A stretch of 64,000 nt of DNA, taken from contig DASTPP010000395.1 of assembly GCA_035762175.1 (NCBI GenBank), forward strand, positions 11,990-75,989, read 5' to 3'. The notes beneath the pieces were generated by a model. The model was not told the DNA's origin and ran no database searches. It was given only the letters and a program-made list of their open reading frames with translations. Made by a program: the position numbers and the translations under genes. Origin of the DNA: DASTPP01 sp035762175 (GTDB taxonomy: Bacteria > Myxococcota_A > Polyangia > Polyangiales > Polyangiaceae). This document shows positions 7,545 through 16,197 of this stretch, piece after piece (the stretch's first letter is position 1; each line of letters begins with the position of its first letter).

Positions 7545-9707
7545 GTGTCCGACGCCGTCATCGCCCTGTCCCGTGGCGGCTTGTACGTGCAGACCTCGGC
7601 CGGGCCGATTCAATTCGGCCTGCCGCCCGAGACGATCAAAGACTCGATGTCGCGCGGGCTCGCCGTGCCCGCGGTCTACGTCGTGCCGCACCAGCTCTTC
7701 GACCGGCACCGCGGCGTCAACGTCTCCGAGTGCGAGTTCCCCGCGTATTACAACTACTTTGTTTTGAAACGGCGCATCCGCCTGCTCGTCGACGACGCGT
7801 CGGTCGAGGCGCGGCTGCGCACGGTCTTCGGCGAGTCGCTCTTCGGCCCGGGCCCGGCGGCGGGCGAGGGCGAGTTCGCGCGCGAGCTGCCCGCGTCGGT
7901 GCGGCCCGACTTCGCGCGCGAGTTCGCGCACTTCCGGCGCGGCCCCGACGGCCGGCGCCTCGAGGTCGACACGCTCGTCGAGTTCCTGCGCTTCGGCGGC
8001 GACGGGCGGGCGGCGGTCGGCCCCGGCGTCGAGGTCGCGCTCGAGCCCGACGGCAGCTACGCGGTCGTCGACGGCGGGCGCGAGGTCGCGCGCCTGCCCG
8101 GCCGCATCGACCTGCCGCGGCGTCTGTCGCGCCCGCCCGTCAGCACCGGCGCCCCCTTCGCGCCGCCCGCCTTCGGCGTCACCGTGCTCGGCTCGAGCCA
8201 CGGCTTCGACCCCTCCGGCAAGACCACCGGCTTCGTGCTCTGGGTCGGCCACCGGGGCCTGCTCGTCGACCCGCCGGTCGACGCGACCGAGCTCTTGCGC
8301 GAGCAGGGCGTGCCCGCCCGCCTCATCGACGGGGTCATCCTCACGCACTGCCACGCCGACCACGACTCGGGCACCTTCCAGAAGCTGCTCGAAGAGCGGC
8401 GCGTGCACCTCTACACGACGCCCACGGTCCTGCGCTCGTTCCTCAAAAAATACGCCGCGCTCTCGGGGCTCAGCGAAGACCTGCTGCGGCGAACCTTCTC
8501 GTTCACCGCCGTCACCATCGGCGCCCCCGTGCCCGTGCACGGCGCCGAGTTCTGGTTCTTCTACACGCTGCACTCCATCCCCGCCCTCGGCTTCGAGGCC
8601 TTCTACGGCGGCAAGAGCCTCGCCTTCTCGGGCGACACGCTCTACGAGCCGGGCGCGCTCCGGCGCCTCGCCGACGAGGGCGTGCTCAGCCCCGGGCGCT
8701 ACGCCGACCTCATCGACTTCCCCTGGTACCACTCCGTCGTCCTGCACGAGGCCGGGGTGCCGCCGCTGCACACCCCCCTCGCCGCCCTCGCCGCCCTGCC
8801 CGACGAGGCCAAGCGGCGGCTCTACCTCGTGCACGTCGCCGAGCGCGACGTGCCGCCCGAGCTCGGGCTGAAGGTCGCGCGCGTCGGGCTCGAGCACACC
8901 CTGCGCATCGACGTCGCGCCCCCGCCGCGCGGCGAGGCCATCGACGTGCTCGAGGCCATCTGCGCCGTCGAGCTCTTCCGCGATTTCCCGCTCGCGCGCG
9001 CCGGCGAGATCTTGCACGCCGCGCGGCGCGAGCGCGCGTCGGCCGGGCAGGTGGTCATCCGCCAGGGCACCGAGGGCGATGCCTTCTACATCATCGCCTC
9101 GGGTGCCGTGGCCGTCATGCAGAACGGCGTCGAGATCAAGACCTACGTCGCCGGCGACTACTTCGGCGAGACCGCCCTCGTGCTCGGCCAGCCCCGCAAC
9201 GCCGACGTCGTCGCCAAGACCGACGCCGAGCTCGTGGCCTTCGACAGCTACGACTTCCTCTACCTGCTGCGCGGCACCGACATCCCCGAGCGGCTCGTGC
9301 GCCTGGCGCTCGCCCGCTCCGAGCGCTCCTGGGAGGTGCTCGAGCGGAACCTCTCGCTCCGCCCGCTCACGACCTCGCAGAAGACGCAGTTCCAGTCGTA
9401 CCTCACCTCGCGCGCGGCCTCCGCCGGCGAGGCGCTCTGGCGCGCGGGCGAGCCGCCGGGCGCCGCCTACCTCGTCGACGACGCCGAGGTCGCGCTCGAG
9501 CGGCCCCCCGACCCGCCCGCGAACTTCCGCTCCGGCGCCTTCGTCGGCGAGTTCGACGCGCTCGTGCACGGCGCCCCCGCCGCCTCGTCGGCGCGCGTGC
9601 TCAAGGCGGGCCGGCTCTTCGCCGTCGCCCGCGACGACCTGCGCCGGCTCTTCCGCGACAACCCCGGCGTCTTCGTCGCCCTCGTCGGCACCAAGTTCGT
9701 CGAGTGA
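7545..9707 (+). CDS. MBL-fold hydrolase with two cyclic-nucleotide-binding domains (putative cyclic-nucleotide phosphodiesterase)
   Basis: Encodes 720 residues from GTG. After an N-terminal region (1-210) comes a metallo-beta-lactamase domain with HCHADHD at about 267-273, a further His in TLHSIP (about 342), SGDT (about 362) and VHVAERD (about 428). A cNMP-binding domain follows (about 480-600); its phosphate cassette GDYFGETALVLGQPRNA is intact. A second one (about 610-715) is degenerate (GAFVGEFDALVHGAPAASS, lacking the usual Arg). The arrangement fits a hydrolase gated by cAMP or cGMP, in a class annotated in related bacteria as cyclic-AMP/GMP phosphodiesterase; the substrate is inferred. 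Single-gene unit. Confidence 0.8.
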   Translation: MSDAVIALSRGGLYVQTSAGPIQFGLPPETIKDSMSRGLAVPAVYVVPHQLFDRHRGVNVSECEFPAYYNYFVLKRRIRLLVDDASVEARLRTVFGESLFGPGPAAGEGEFARELPASVRPDFAREFAHFRRGPDGRRLEVDTLVEFLRFGGDGRAAVGPGVEVALEPDGSYAVVDGGREVARLPGRIDLPRRLSRPPVSTGAPFAPPAFGVTVLGSSHGFDPSGKTTGFVLWVGHRGLLVDPPVDATELLREQGVPARLIDGVILTHCHADHDSGTFQKLLEERRVHLYTTPTVLRSFLKKYAALSGLSEDLLRRTFSFTAVTIGAPVPVHGAEFWFFYTLHSIPALGFEAFYGGKSLAFSGDTLYEPGALRRLADEGVLSPGRYADLIDFPWYHSVVLHEAGVPPLHTPLAALAALPDEAKRRLYLVHVAERDVPPELGLKVARVGLEHTLRIDVAPPPRGEAIDVLEAICAVELFRDFPLARAGEILHAARRERASAGQVVIRQGTEGDAFYIIASGAVAVMQNGVEIKTYVAGDYFGETALVLGQPRNADVVAKTDAELVAFDSYDFLYLLRGTDIPERLVRLALARSERSWEVLERNLSLRPLTTSQKTQFQSYLTSRAASAGEALWRAGEPPGAAYLVDDAEVALERPPDPPANFRSGAFVGEFDALVHGAPAASSARVLKAGRLFAVARDDLRRLFRDNPGVFVALVGTKFVE

Positions 9708-9715
9708 GGCGCGCC

Positions 9716-9741
9716 GGCGGGCGGCCTTCGCCTCGCCCGCC
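9716..9741. terminator. Hairpin between convergent genes
   Basis: GGCGGGCG (9716-9723), 10-nt loop, CGCCCGCC (9734-9741), between the stop codons of the cNMP-domain hydrolase and the lectin-like lipoprotein. It could act in both directions. No T-tract. Confidence 0.4.
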
Positions 9742-9754
9742 CCCCGAACCGCCT

Positions 9755-10663
9755 TCAGCGTCGCGGTTGCCGGCCGCCGCCGGGGCCCGCGCGCGGCGGG
9801 GGCGGCTTGCGCTCGCAGAGCACGAAGCCGGTCGCCTGATCGCAGCGGGTGTTGGTCATGCCGAGGCCGAAGGCGCCCGCGCGCATCCGCACGCAGGCCG
9901 CGCCGCCGACCGGCCGCGGCTCGCCGCCGCCCCAGGGCGGGGTGGACGGCGTGGCGTAGTTCCAAGGGTCGTCGTTGAGCCAGCGGAACGACGGGGCGAG
10001 CTCGGCCTGGGTGACCTTTTCGGGCGCGAGCGCGGTGGCGGCGCCCAGCCACACGTCCGACGTCACCACGCCGTACGTGCCCGTCGACAGCGCGCCGGTC
10101 ACCTGGCCATACGCCGTCAGCGTGTCGGGGCCGCCGAGCCGGGCGCCGTCGAACGCTTTGCAATCGGCGTCGGCCTGGCTTTGCGTCCACGTGGTGCGGT
10201 CGCTCGGGGGGCGCGCCTTCGAGGTGGCGTGCATCAAAAAGAAGCAAGAGCCCGGCTCGCCCGGCACGCCGAACTCGTCGCGCCCCGCGTCGCAGTCGAC
10301 CGGCGCGCCGCCCGCGCCGCCCTGGCCCGCCACCCCGCCGGTGCCGCCCATGCCGCCCGGCGCACCCCCCGTGCCCGCGCCGCCCCCGCCGCCCGCGCTA
10401 CCCCCGGCGCCCGCGCCGCCACCCCCGCCCGCACCGCCTTCGCCGCCGCCCCCGGCGCCCGCGCCGCCCGCGCCGCCCGTGCCATTCGCCGCGCCGGCCG
10501 CGCCCGTCGCGCCCATCGCGCCGGCCGGCCCCCCGCCCCCCGTGCCCGCCGTGCTGCCGTTCGGGCCGAGCCCGTCGGAATCGAGAGAGCAATGCCAAAG
10601 CAGGCTGCTCAGCAGCGCCCACATCAGCAGCTTGTGGCTTTGGGCTCCCGTCACGCCGACCAT
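9755..10663 (-). CDS. C-type-lectin-fold lipoprotein with Gly-rich linker
   Basis: Encodes 302 residues from ATG 10661-10663. A short signal sequence ends at a Cys (LLSSLLWHCS; an imperfect lipobox). About 90 residues of almost pure Gly/Ala/Thr follow, then a C-type lectin domain (about 165-290): SCFFLM, WTQSQADADCKAF, DVWLGA, WNYATP, AACVRM and GFVLCERK, with the four disulfide cysteines in the usual order. Such domains bind carbohydrate or protein ligands at the cell surface. Outer-membrane display is inferred from the lipobox and the long flexible spacer, a pattern shared with the Cys-rich lipoprotein at 22977-24887. Confidence 0.78.
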   Translation of the reverse strand: MVGVTGAQSHKLLMWALLSSLLWHCSLDSDGLGPNGSTAGTGGGGPAGAMGATGAAGAANGTGGAGGAGAGGGGEGGAGGGGGAGAGGSAGGGGGAGTGGAPGGMGGTGGVAGQGGAGGAPVDCDAGRDEFGVPGEPGSCFFLMHATSKARPPSDRTTWTQSQADADCKAFDGARLGGPDTLTAYGQVTGALSTGTYGVVTSDVWLGAATALAPEKVTQAELAPSFRWLNDDPWNYATPSTPPWGGGEPRPVGGAACVRMRAGAFGLGMTNTRCDQATGFVLCERKPPPPRAGPGGGRQPRR

Positions 10664-11194
10664 TTCGGGCTTGCCGTCCTGAGGCGTCAACCCCTGGCGC
10701 ACTGCGCCGCCGTGCGTCCGGCCGCTCGTTCGGGCCTCTGCCGGCTTCGGCCGAGCGGCCGCGCTCGGGCTCGCCGCTGCGCCCGCGCTTGGGGCCGCGG
10801 AAGGGCCGTCGCGTTGGCGTTTGATGCCGAGGAAGGGCCGTCGCGTCGGCGTTCGGGGCCGAGGGAGGGCCGCCTCGCGCGCCGCGGGGGTGGGCCGATC
10901 GAGGGGCGTTCGCGCGGGGCGAGGCGGAGCTTCGTCGCGGACGGCGCGCTCTCGCATCGGGCGCGCGCGGCGCCGAGATCGCCTCGGCGAGCGCGTCGCG
11001 GCCCTTTGGGGGCGGGACGGGCGAATGCGAAGGCCCGTTGCTCCGTCGAACGGCAGGCCACCGGCGCCGGCCGGGGGCTTCGGGCCTCGCCGGCCGACGC
11101 CGGGGCGGCCCGGAGAAACGTTTCGGCGGGGCAAAAAGGCCCTCGGCACCCGCCGCCATCGGGGCTACACGCGGCAGAGAAAGGTACGACAGCC
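10664..11194. other. 531-bp intergenic region
   Basis: Divergent region between the lectin lipoprotein (minus) and the chalcone-isomerase-like gene (plus). It holds a 32-bp tandem repeat (10800-10863) and a GAAACGTTTC palindrome near 11115-11124. GGCTACACG, a weak -10-like sequence, lies shortly before the plus-strand gene. No convincing gene is seen: the open frames here are Arg/Pro-rich shadows. Confidence 0.5.
10800..10863. repeat. 32-bp tandem duplication
   Basis: Two copies, 10800-10831 and 10832-10863, both starting GAAGGGCCGTCGCGT and ending GCCGAG, 27 of 32 bases identical. A third, more diverged copy may begin at 10864 (GGAGGGCCG). Confidence 0.7.
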
Positions 11195-11749
11195 ATGGAG
11201 AAACTGGGACGGCGCGTCATGATCGGGGCGATGGCCCTCGCGACGCTGGCGGCGGCCGGCGGCGCCTTCGCCCTCGAGCCGGGCAAAGACGGTTACTACC
11301 TCACGGGCAGCGCCACGCGCGTCAAGAAGGTCGTCCTCGTGAACGTCAAGGTGTACGAGGTCAATCACTACATGAAGGCGCTGCCCGACAAGAAGTCGAA
11401 GCAGGCCGTGGTCGACGCCGCGTGCGACAAGAAGTTCGTCTTGCGCATGCTGCGCGACGTCGAGGCCGAGAAGATGCGCGAGGCGCTGACCGAGTCGTAC
11501 GGCCGCACGGGCGCCGACAAGGCCAAGATCGCGCAGCTTCTCAACACGCTTTCGACCGAGCTCAAAGAGAACTCGTACCTCATCTTCGCCTACAACGCCG
11601 AGCAGAAGGTGACGATGCTCAAGGTGGGCGACAAGCAGGTGTCGGTCGGCGGCGAAGACTTCATGAAGGCCACGTGGAACATCTGGTTCGGCGGCGGCAT
11701 CAGCGACCAGCCGGGCATCGGCGACCAGCTCATCGCCAAGCTGCCCTGA
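11195..11749 (+). CDS. Chalcone-isomerase-like secreted protein
   Basis: Encodes 184 residues. A signal peptide (1-26, LATLAAAGGAFA) precedes a domain with GYYLTGSATRVKKVVLVNVKVYEVNHYMK, given here as GYYLTGSATR and VKVYEVNHYMK, typical of the bacterial chalcone-isomerase-like family. In bacteria this fold usually lacks flavonoid chemistry; periplasmic ligand or fatty-acid binding is likelier. A purine-rich AGAGAAAGG lies upstream of ATG 11195 but rather far from it. The gene is followed by an SDR gene 86 bp away on the same strand. Confidence 0.8.
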   Translation: MEKLGRRVMIGAMALATLAAAGGAFALEPGKDGYYLTGSATRVKKVVLVNVKVYEVNHYMKALPDKKSKQAVVDAACDKKFVLRMLRDVEAEKMREALTESYGRTGADKAKIAQLLNTLSTELKENSYLIFAYNAEQKVTMLKVGDKQVSVGGEDFMKATWNIWFGGGISDQPGIGDQLIAKLP

Positions 11750-11819
11750 GGCGGCGCCGGGCGGGGGCCGCGGGGGGGCCGGCGCGCCATCGGGCGCCCC
11801 GGCCGCGGCCCGGGGGTGC

Positions 11820-11825
11820 TAGCCT
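11820..11825 (+). promoter_or_regulatory. Candidate extended -10 element before the SDR gene
   Basis: TGCTAGCCT (hexamer TAGCCT, 11820-11825) lies 10 bp before ATG 11836, implying a leader of only a few nucleotides. No clear -35 box is visible in the GC-rich sequence upstream. Confidence 0.3.
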
Positions 11826-11835
11826 CGCGGCGACC

Positions 11836-12708
11836 ATGGCTAGCAAGCGGTTCGGGGGGCGGGCGGCGCTCGTGACGGGCGCCGCCGGGGGCATCGGCTT
11901 CGAGACGGCGCGGGCGCTCGGGGCGGCGGGGGCGCGGCTCGTGCTCTGCGACGTGCTCGGCGACGGGCTCGAGGCGGCGGCCGCGGCGCTCGCGCGCGAG
12001 GGCGCCGAGGTCGCGCTCGCCGAGCGGGTCGACGTCGCCGACCGCGAGGCGATGCGCGCCTTCGCCGGGCGCGTCGGCCGCGCGGTGGGCGCGCTCGACG
12101 TGCTCGTCAACAACGCCGGCGTCGCCCACGGCGGCAGTTTTCTCGACACGCCGCTCGAAGACTGGGACTGGCTGCTCTCGATCAACGTGCTCGGCGTCGT
12201 GCACGGCTGCCACTTCTTCGTGCCGCCGATGGTGGCGAGCGGGCGCGGCGGCCACGTCGTCAACGTCGCCTCGCTCGCCGGGCTCGTCGCCCCGCCCAAA
12301 CTCGGCGCCTACGCGGCCTCGAAGTTCGCCGTGGTCGGGCTGTCCGAGTCGCTGCGGCTCGAGCTCCGGCCGCACCGCGTCGCCGTCAGCGTCGTCTGCC
12401 CCGGCCTCATCGACACGGGCATGCACCGGCGGGCGCGGCTGCGCGGGGCCGCCGACCTCGAGGGCGCGCGGCGCGAGCTCGACGCGATCTACCGCCGCCG
12501 CAACGTCAGCGCCGCCGACGTCGCCGCCCAGATCGTGCGGGCGATCGGCGGCGGCCGGGCCGTCGTGCCGGTCGCCGCCGACGCCTGGGGCCTCTACTGG
12601 CTCAAGCGCCTGTCGCCCGGCGCGCTCGAGTGGCTGAGCGGCGCGCTCTCCGAACGCTTCGACCCCTTGCGACGGCGCGACGGCGAGCGCCGCCAGGTGC
12701 CCGAATGA
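11836..12708 (+). CDS. SDR-family oxidoreductase
   Basis: Encodes 290 residues. The Rossmann dinucleotide motif TGAAGGIG, the NNAG strand and the catalytic YAASK (YxxxK) with the preceding Ser (VASLAG) are all present, so the enzyme should be active as an NAD(P)-dependent dehydrogenase or reductase. Substrate unknown. C-terminal residues 230-290 extend the classical fold (LYWLKRLSPGALEWL). Its stop codon overlaps the start of the next gene (ATGA), so the two are probably translationally coupled. Confidence 0.88.
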   Translation: MASKRFGGRAALVTGAAGGIGFETARALGAAGARLVLCDVLGDGLEAAAAALAREGAEVALAERVDVADREAMRAFAGRVGRAVGALDVLVNNAGVAHGGSFLDTPLEDWDWLLSINVLGVVHGCHFFVPPMVASGRGGHVVNVASLAGLVAPPKLGAYAASKFAVVGLSESLRLELRPHRVAVSVVCPGLIDTGMHRRARLRGAADLEGARRELDAIYRRRNVSAADVAAQIVRAIGGGRAVVPVAADAWGLYWLKRLSPGALEWLSGALSERFDPLRRRDGERRQVPE

Positions 12709-13754
12709 CCATCGACCCGAACGACCCCCCGACGCGCGCGCTGCTCGGCGAGCTGCGCGCCCGCCAGGCCGCCTTCCTGCTCGAGCGCATGGCCTCGCCC
12801 CGCGCCGAGGCCGAGTGGCGCGAGAACTTCGGCGCCGTCGCCCGCGCCCTGCTCGCCCGGCCCCTCGAGGCGCTGGTGCCCCGGCCCCGGCTCGAGGCCG
12901 CGCTCGAGCAGGCGCTCTCGGCCGAGGCGGCCCGCTCGGCGCTCGCGCCCCTGACGCGCGCGGCGCTGCCCCTGCTCTTGCGCGAGCTGCGCGCCCGGGG
13001 CGAGCCGATCGGCGACTTCGTGCCCGGCGAGGCGCGCGAGGCGCTCGACGCCCTGCTCGCGCGCCCGGGGCTCGTGCCCGAGCGGCTCGTGCGCGAGGTG
13101 CTCGAGCACGACGCGGTCGAGGCGGTGATGCGCGACGTCTTGGGCGACGTGCTCGGCGAGTTCTCCGAGAAGGTGAACCCCTTCTTCGCCGAGTGGGGCC
13201 TGCCCGCGCTGCTCAAGCGCTGGTCGCCGCTCGCCGCGGGCGCCGTCACGAAGGCGCTCGAGGGCGTGCGCGACGAGTTCAACCGCCGGCTCGAGCCCGA
13301 GACCCGGCGCTTCTTGCAGGCCGTCACGCGCCGCTCGCTGCGGAGCGCCGCCGACGCCGCCGTGGCCCAGCAGGACGGCCCGAAGTTCGTCGCCCTGCGC
13401 CGGCACCTGGCCGCCTGGCTGCTCGAGCAGCGGTTCGCCGAGCTCTTGCTCGGCGTCGACCAGGCGGGCGAGGCGATGCTCGGGCGCATGGGCCCGCCCA
13501 TCGGAGAGCGGCTCGCGGCGCACGAGGGCCTGCGGCAGCGCCGGCGCGAGGCGCTCGACGAGCTCTACCGCGCCTTCGGCCCGAAGAGCGCGGCCGAGAT
13601 CCTGGCCGAGCTCGGCGTCGAATTCCGACCCGACCCCGGCCCCTTGGCCGACCTGCTCTGGCCCGCGGTCGCGGCCGCCCTGACCAGCGAGCCCGGGCGC
13701 GCCTGGGTCGCCTCGCTCGTCGACGAATTTTACGACGGTCTGCTCGCGGGCTGA
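12705..13754 (+). CDS. Conserved-looking all-helical hypothetical protein
   Basis: Encodes 349 residues. The ATG at 12705 overlaps the SDR stop codon by 4 bp (ATGA). The sequence is rich in Ala, Leu, Arg and Glu, with no signal peptide or transmembrane segment. It contains stretches such as VNPFFAEWGLPALLKRW and GVRDEFNRRLEPETRRF, suggesting amphipathic helices. I do not recognise a family. Coupling to the SDR suggests a related role. Confidence 0.75.
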   Translation: MTIDPNDPPTRALLGELRARQAAFLLERMASPRAEAEWRENFGAVARALLARPLEALVPRPRLEAALEQALSAEAARSALAPLTRAALPLLLRELRARGEPIGDFVPGEAREALDALLARPGLVPERLVREVLEHDAVEAVMRDVLGDVLGEFSEKVNPFFAEWGLPALLKRWSPLAAGAVTKALEGVRDEFNRRLEPETRRFLQAVTRRSLRSAADAAVAQQDGPKFVALRRHLAAWLLEQRFAELLLGVDQAGEAMLGRMGPPIGERLAAHEGLRQRRREALDELYRAFGPKSAAEILAELGVEFRPDPGPLADLLWPAVAAALTSEPGRAWVASLVDEFYDGLLAG

Positions 13755-13773
13755 GCGCCGGCGCGCGGGCGTT

Positions 13774-13795
13774 CGGGGCGGGGCATTCCGCCCCG
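13774..13795 (+). terminator. Hairpin after the SDR/hypothetical pair
   Basis: CGGGGCGG / CCGCCCCG with a GGCATT loop, 20 bp after the stop codon at 13754. No U-run. Confidence 0.4.
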
Positions 13796-13865
13796 GGGCG
13801 CGTCGCCACGCATCTTGACGTGGCCCCCACGCTGGTCATGCTGAGGGCGTCCGCGAAACGCCACC

Positions 13866-14603
13866 TTGTCCCGATCGTACTGCCCCCACTGCCGTCAAGA
13901 CGCCCCCGTCGTCGTGCGCGATCTGGGCGCGCGCTGCGTCGCCTGCGGCCGCCCGCGCCCGCCCCTCGGGCCGACGGCCGTCAACCTCGCCGGCCGCCCC
14001 TCGCAGCTCGGCGGCTCGCTCGCGCGCGGGCTCGGCTACGGCATCGGCTCCTTCGCCCTTTTGGCCTCGGCCTTCGTCGCGTGGCTGCTGCAGGCCATCT
14101 TCTCCGAGGGCATCGTCGGCTACGTCGTGGCCGCCCCCATGGCCGCCCTCGGGCTCGTGCTGGCGACGCTGCTCGTGCGCGGCGGCTCGTCGCTGCGCCG
14201 CACCGGCGAGCAGGCCGAGCGCGAGGCCAAAGAGCGTGCGGTCTGGGCCCTCGCCGCGCGCGCCGGCGGCAGCGTGACGGCGCCCGAGGTCGCGCGCGCC
14301 CTCGGCGTCTCGTCGCCCGAGGCCGACGCCTTCCTGACCGCGTGGGCCGAGCGCGACGTCGACCAACTGCGCGTCGAGGTCGACGAGCGCGGCCGCCTGC
14401 TCTACCAGTTCCCCTCGCTCCTGCCCCCCTCGCCGCCGCGGCCCGCGGCTCTGCGCGTCGAGGCGCCCGCCCCGCCCCCCGCGCGGGCGCCCGAGGCCGC
14501 CTCGAAGCTCCGCCTCGCGCCCGGCGCCGCCCTCGAAGAGGCCGCCGAGGCGCAGGCGCTCGCCGAAGCCCAGGCCGAAGGGCGCGGGCAGGCCTCGTCG
14601 TAG
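13866..14603 (+). CDS. Zinc-ribbon membrane protein
   Basis: Encodes 245 residues from TTG at 13866, chosen because the protein then opens with the Cys motif YCPHCRQD…CVACGRP, a four-Cys zinc ribbon. Two hydrophobic helices follow (about 60-80 and 82-100). The cytoplasmic tail contains a winged-helix-like segment (GGSVTAPEVARALGVSSPEA) and an Ala/Glu-rich end. Function unknown. A regulatory or scaffolding membrane protein is one reading of ribbon plus helix-turn-helix-like tail. Confidence 0.72.
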   Translation: MSRSYCPHCRQDAPVVVRDLGARCVACGRPRPPLGPTAVNLAGRPSQLGGSLARGLGYGIGSFALLASAFVAWLLQAIFSEGIVGYVVAAPMAALGLVLATLLVRGGSSLRRTGEQAEREAKERAVWALAARAGGSVTAPEVARALGVSSPEADAFLTAWAERDVDQLRVEVDERGRLLYQFPSLLPPSPPRPAALRVEAPAPPPARAPEAASKLRLAPGAALEEAAEAQALAEAQAEGRGQASS

Positions 14604-14679
14604 GGCGCTCCGTGCCGTGCGCGACGCCGGCGAGGCCCGGGGGGCCCGCAGCGCGCCCAAGGCGCGGCGGCCGCCTCGA

Positions 14680-15156
14680 TCAGCCCCCCGCGCCGAGGCG
14701 TAGGCGCATCTCGAGCGCCTCGGTGCCGTCCGAGTAGAACCTCGGCACGCGCCGGCAGGCGACGAAGCCCTCGCGCGCGTAGAGCCCGACGGCCGCGCGG
14801 TTGCTCGGCATGACGTGCAAGACGAGCTCGTTCATGGCCTGCGCCCAGGCGTAGCGCGCCGCGTGCCGCAGCAGCGCCGCGCCCGCCCCGCGCCGGCGCA
14901 TGCCGGGGTCGACCGCGAGCCCCTGGACATAAAGATGGTGCTGCCGCTCGCAGGCGGCCAGAAAGCCGACCGCGGGCGCGCCCGCCCCCGGGCGCACGAC
15001 CCACAGGGGCCGGCCGAGCCGACGCGGGGGGGCCACGAACCACGCGCTCGACCACGGAAAGACCCGCGCGTCGAGCAGCATGCAGGCGATTTGGTCGTGA
15101 ATCGAATCGCCGAGGGGCTCGACGAGCAGGGCGCCCGGCGCGGCGGGGGCGGTCAT
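14680..15156 (-). CDS. GNAT-family N-acetyltransferase
   Basis: Encodes 158 residues from ATG 15154-15156. The acetyl-CoA-binding motif A is clear (LYVQGLAVDPGMRRRGAG followed by ALLRHA), as is the later VMPSNRAAVGLYAREGF motif B. The N-terminal half resembles RimI-type proteins (SIHDQIACMLLDARVFPW). It transfers acetyl from acetyl-CoA to an amine; the acceptor is unknown. It lies downstream of the lipoprotein gene's strand partner with no overlap, and is probably a separate unit. Confidence 0.85.
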   Translation of the reverse strand: MTAPAAPGALLVEPLGDSIHDQIACMLLDARVFPWSSAWFVAPPRRLGRPLWVVRPGAGAPAVGFLAACERQHHLYVQGLAVDPGMRRRGAGAALLRHAARYAWAQAMNELVLHVMPSNRAAVGLYAREGFVACRRVPRFYSDGTEALEMRLRLGAGG

Positions 15157-15278
15157 CTCGACGGTATAGCGCGGCCCGGGCGCCGAGGCCGCCCCGGCGT
15201 CGCCCCCGCCGCGCCACGGCCGCCCGCGGCGCCACGCCCGCCCGCCCGAACCCCCGGGGCTTCGCGCCCGGGGCGCGC

Positions 15279-16184
15279 TCAGAGCGCCAGCCAGGGCGCC
15301 ACGAGCACCATCGTCACCTCGCTCCGGCGCACCGGGACGGTGATCGGCTCCGGGAGCACGTCTCGGCCGCTGGCGGCGTCGCGCAGTTGCAGCGGCAACT
15401 CGAAGATCTCTTGGGACGCCGGCAGGCCCAGGTAGACCACGATGCCGTCGTCGTCGGTGACCCAGCGTTTGAAGTCGGGCAACGTGTCGCTGCCCCGCGC
15501 AAACGTGACCGTCGTCTCGTCGCGCGCGCGCTCGTCGACGAGCACCTCGACGTTCGGGGTGGGCGCGCCCGAGCAGTCGGTCACGACCACGATGAGGTGG
15601 CCCCGATTGTCGATGTCCGTCACGCGGTCGAGCATGGTCAGCTCGGTGACGGCCTGCACGAGGAGCTCGCTGATGGCGATGAGCGGCGGCAGCTCGGCGC
15701 TGCGCCGGATGGCCGGCCAGGTCAAGATCGAGGTCGGAAAGTAGAGCCCCGCCTTCTCGGCCCGGACGTAGGAGAAGTAAGGCCCCTCTCGGTCGGGGCT
15801 CGGGCCAATCAGCAGCTCGACGCGCCCGCTCTCGTCGGGGTTGACCGGCGGCGTCAGCGGCGTCGCGCACGAGAGCCGGGCCCGCGGGGGGTCGAGCGCG
15901 CACGCCTTGACCTCGAGCTCGCGGCTGGCCGGCGGGCCGCTGTTCTGCACGAACGTGAGCCCGAGGCGGATCTCGGGCTCGGGCAGCCCGCTGGGCTCGG
16001 CCGTCGTGCAAGCGCCGAGCAGCGGCAGCGGCTCGGCGCCGGACTCGGGCAGCTCGTCGAAGCCGACCAAGAGGTGGCACCCGCCCGAGAGCGCCGACAG
16101 CCCCGCCACCGCGGCGGCCGCGCGGAGCCCGCCGCCGAACCCCCCCCTCGAACCGCGCCCCGAAGGCCTGTCTCGTCGTGCCAT
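15279..16184 (-). CDS. Predicted lipoprotein, myxobacterial type
   Basis: Encodes 301 residues from ATG 16182-16184. Signal peptide with lipobox LSALSGGC, then HLLVGFDELPE. The body is beta-rich with Cys pairs (GACTTA, KACALD, LSCATP, VTDCSGA) and a late domain VTDCSGAPTPNVEVLVDE, similar to Ig-like or carboxypeptidase-regulatory folds that follow a Gxxv-V pattern. Function unknown. A broken copy of the same family lies 13 bp upstream (16198-16594), so the pair arose by tandem duplication. Confidence 0.72.
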   Translation of the reverse strand: MARRDRPSGRGSRGGFGGGLRAAAAVAGLSALSGGCHLLVGFDELPESGAEPLPLLGACTTAEPSGLPEPEIRLGLTFVQNSGPPASRELEVKACALDPPRARLSCATPLTPPVNPDESGRVELLIGPSPDREGPYFSYVRAEKAGLYFPTSILTWPAIRRSAELPPLIAISELLVQAVTELTMLDRVTDIDNRGHLIVVVTDCSGAPTPNVEVLVDERARDETTVTFARGSDTLPDFKRWVTDDDGIVVYLGLPASQEIFELPLQLRDAASGRDVLPEPITVPVRRSEVTMVLVAPWLAL

Positions 16185-16197
16185 CGCCGGGCTCTCG

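Noticed and set aside
7326..10247. 973-codon minus-strand frame over the cNMP-domain hydrolase
   Set aside because: Composition is Glu/Arg/Gly/Val-rich antisense shadow; crosses two real genes.
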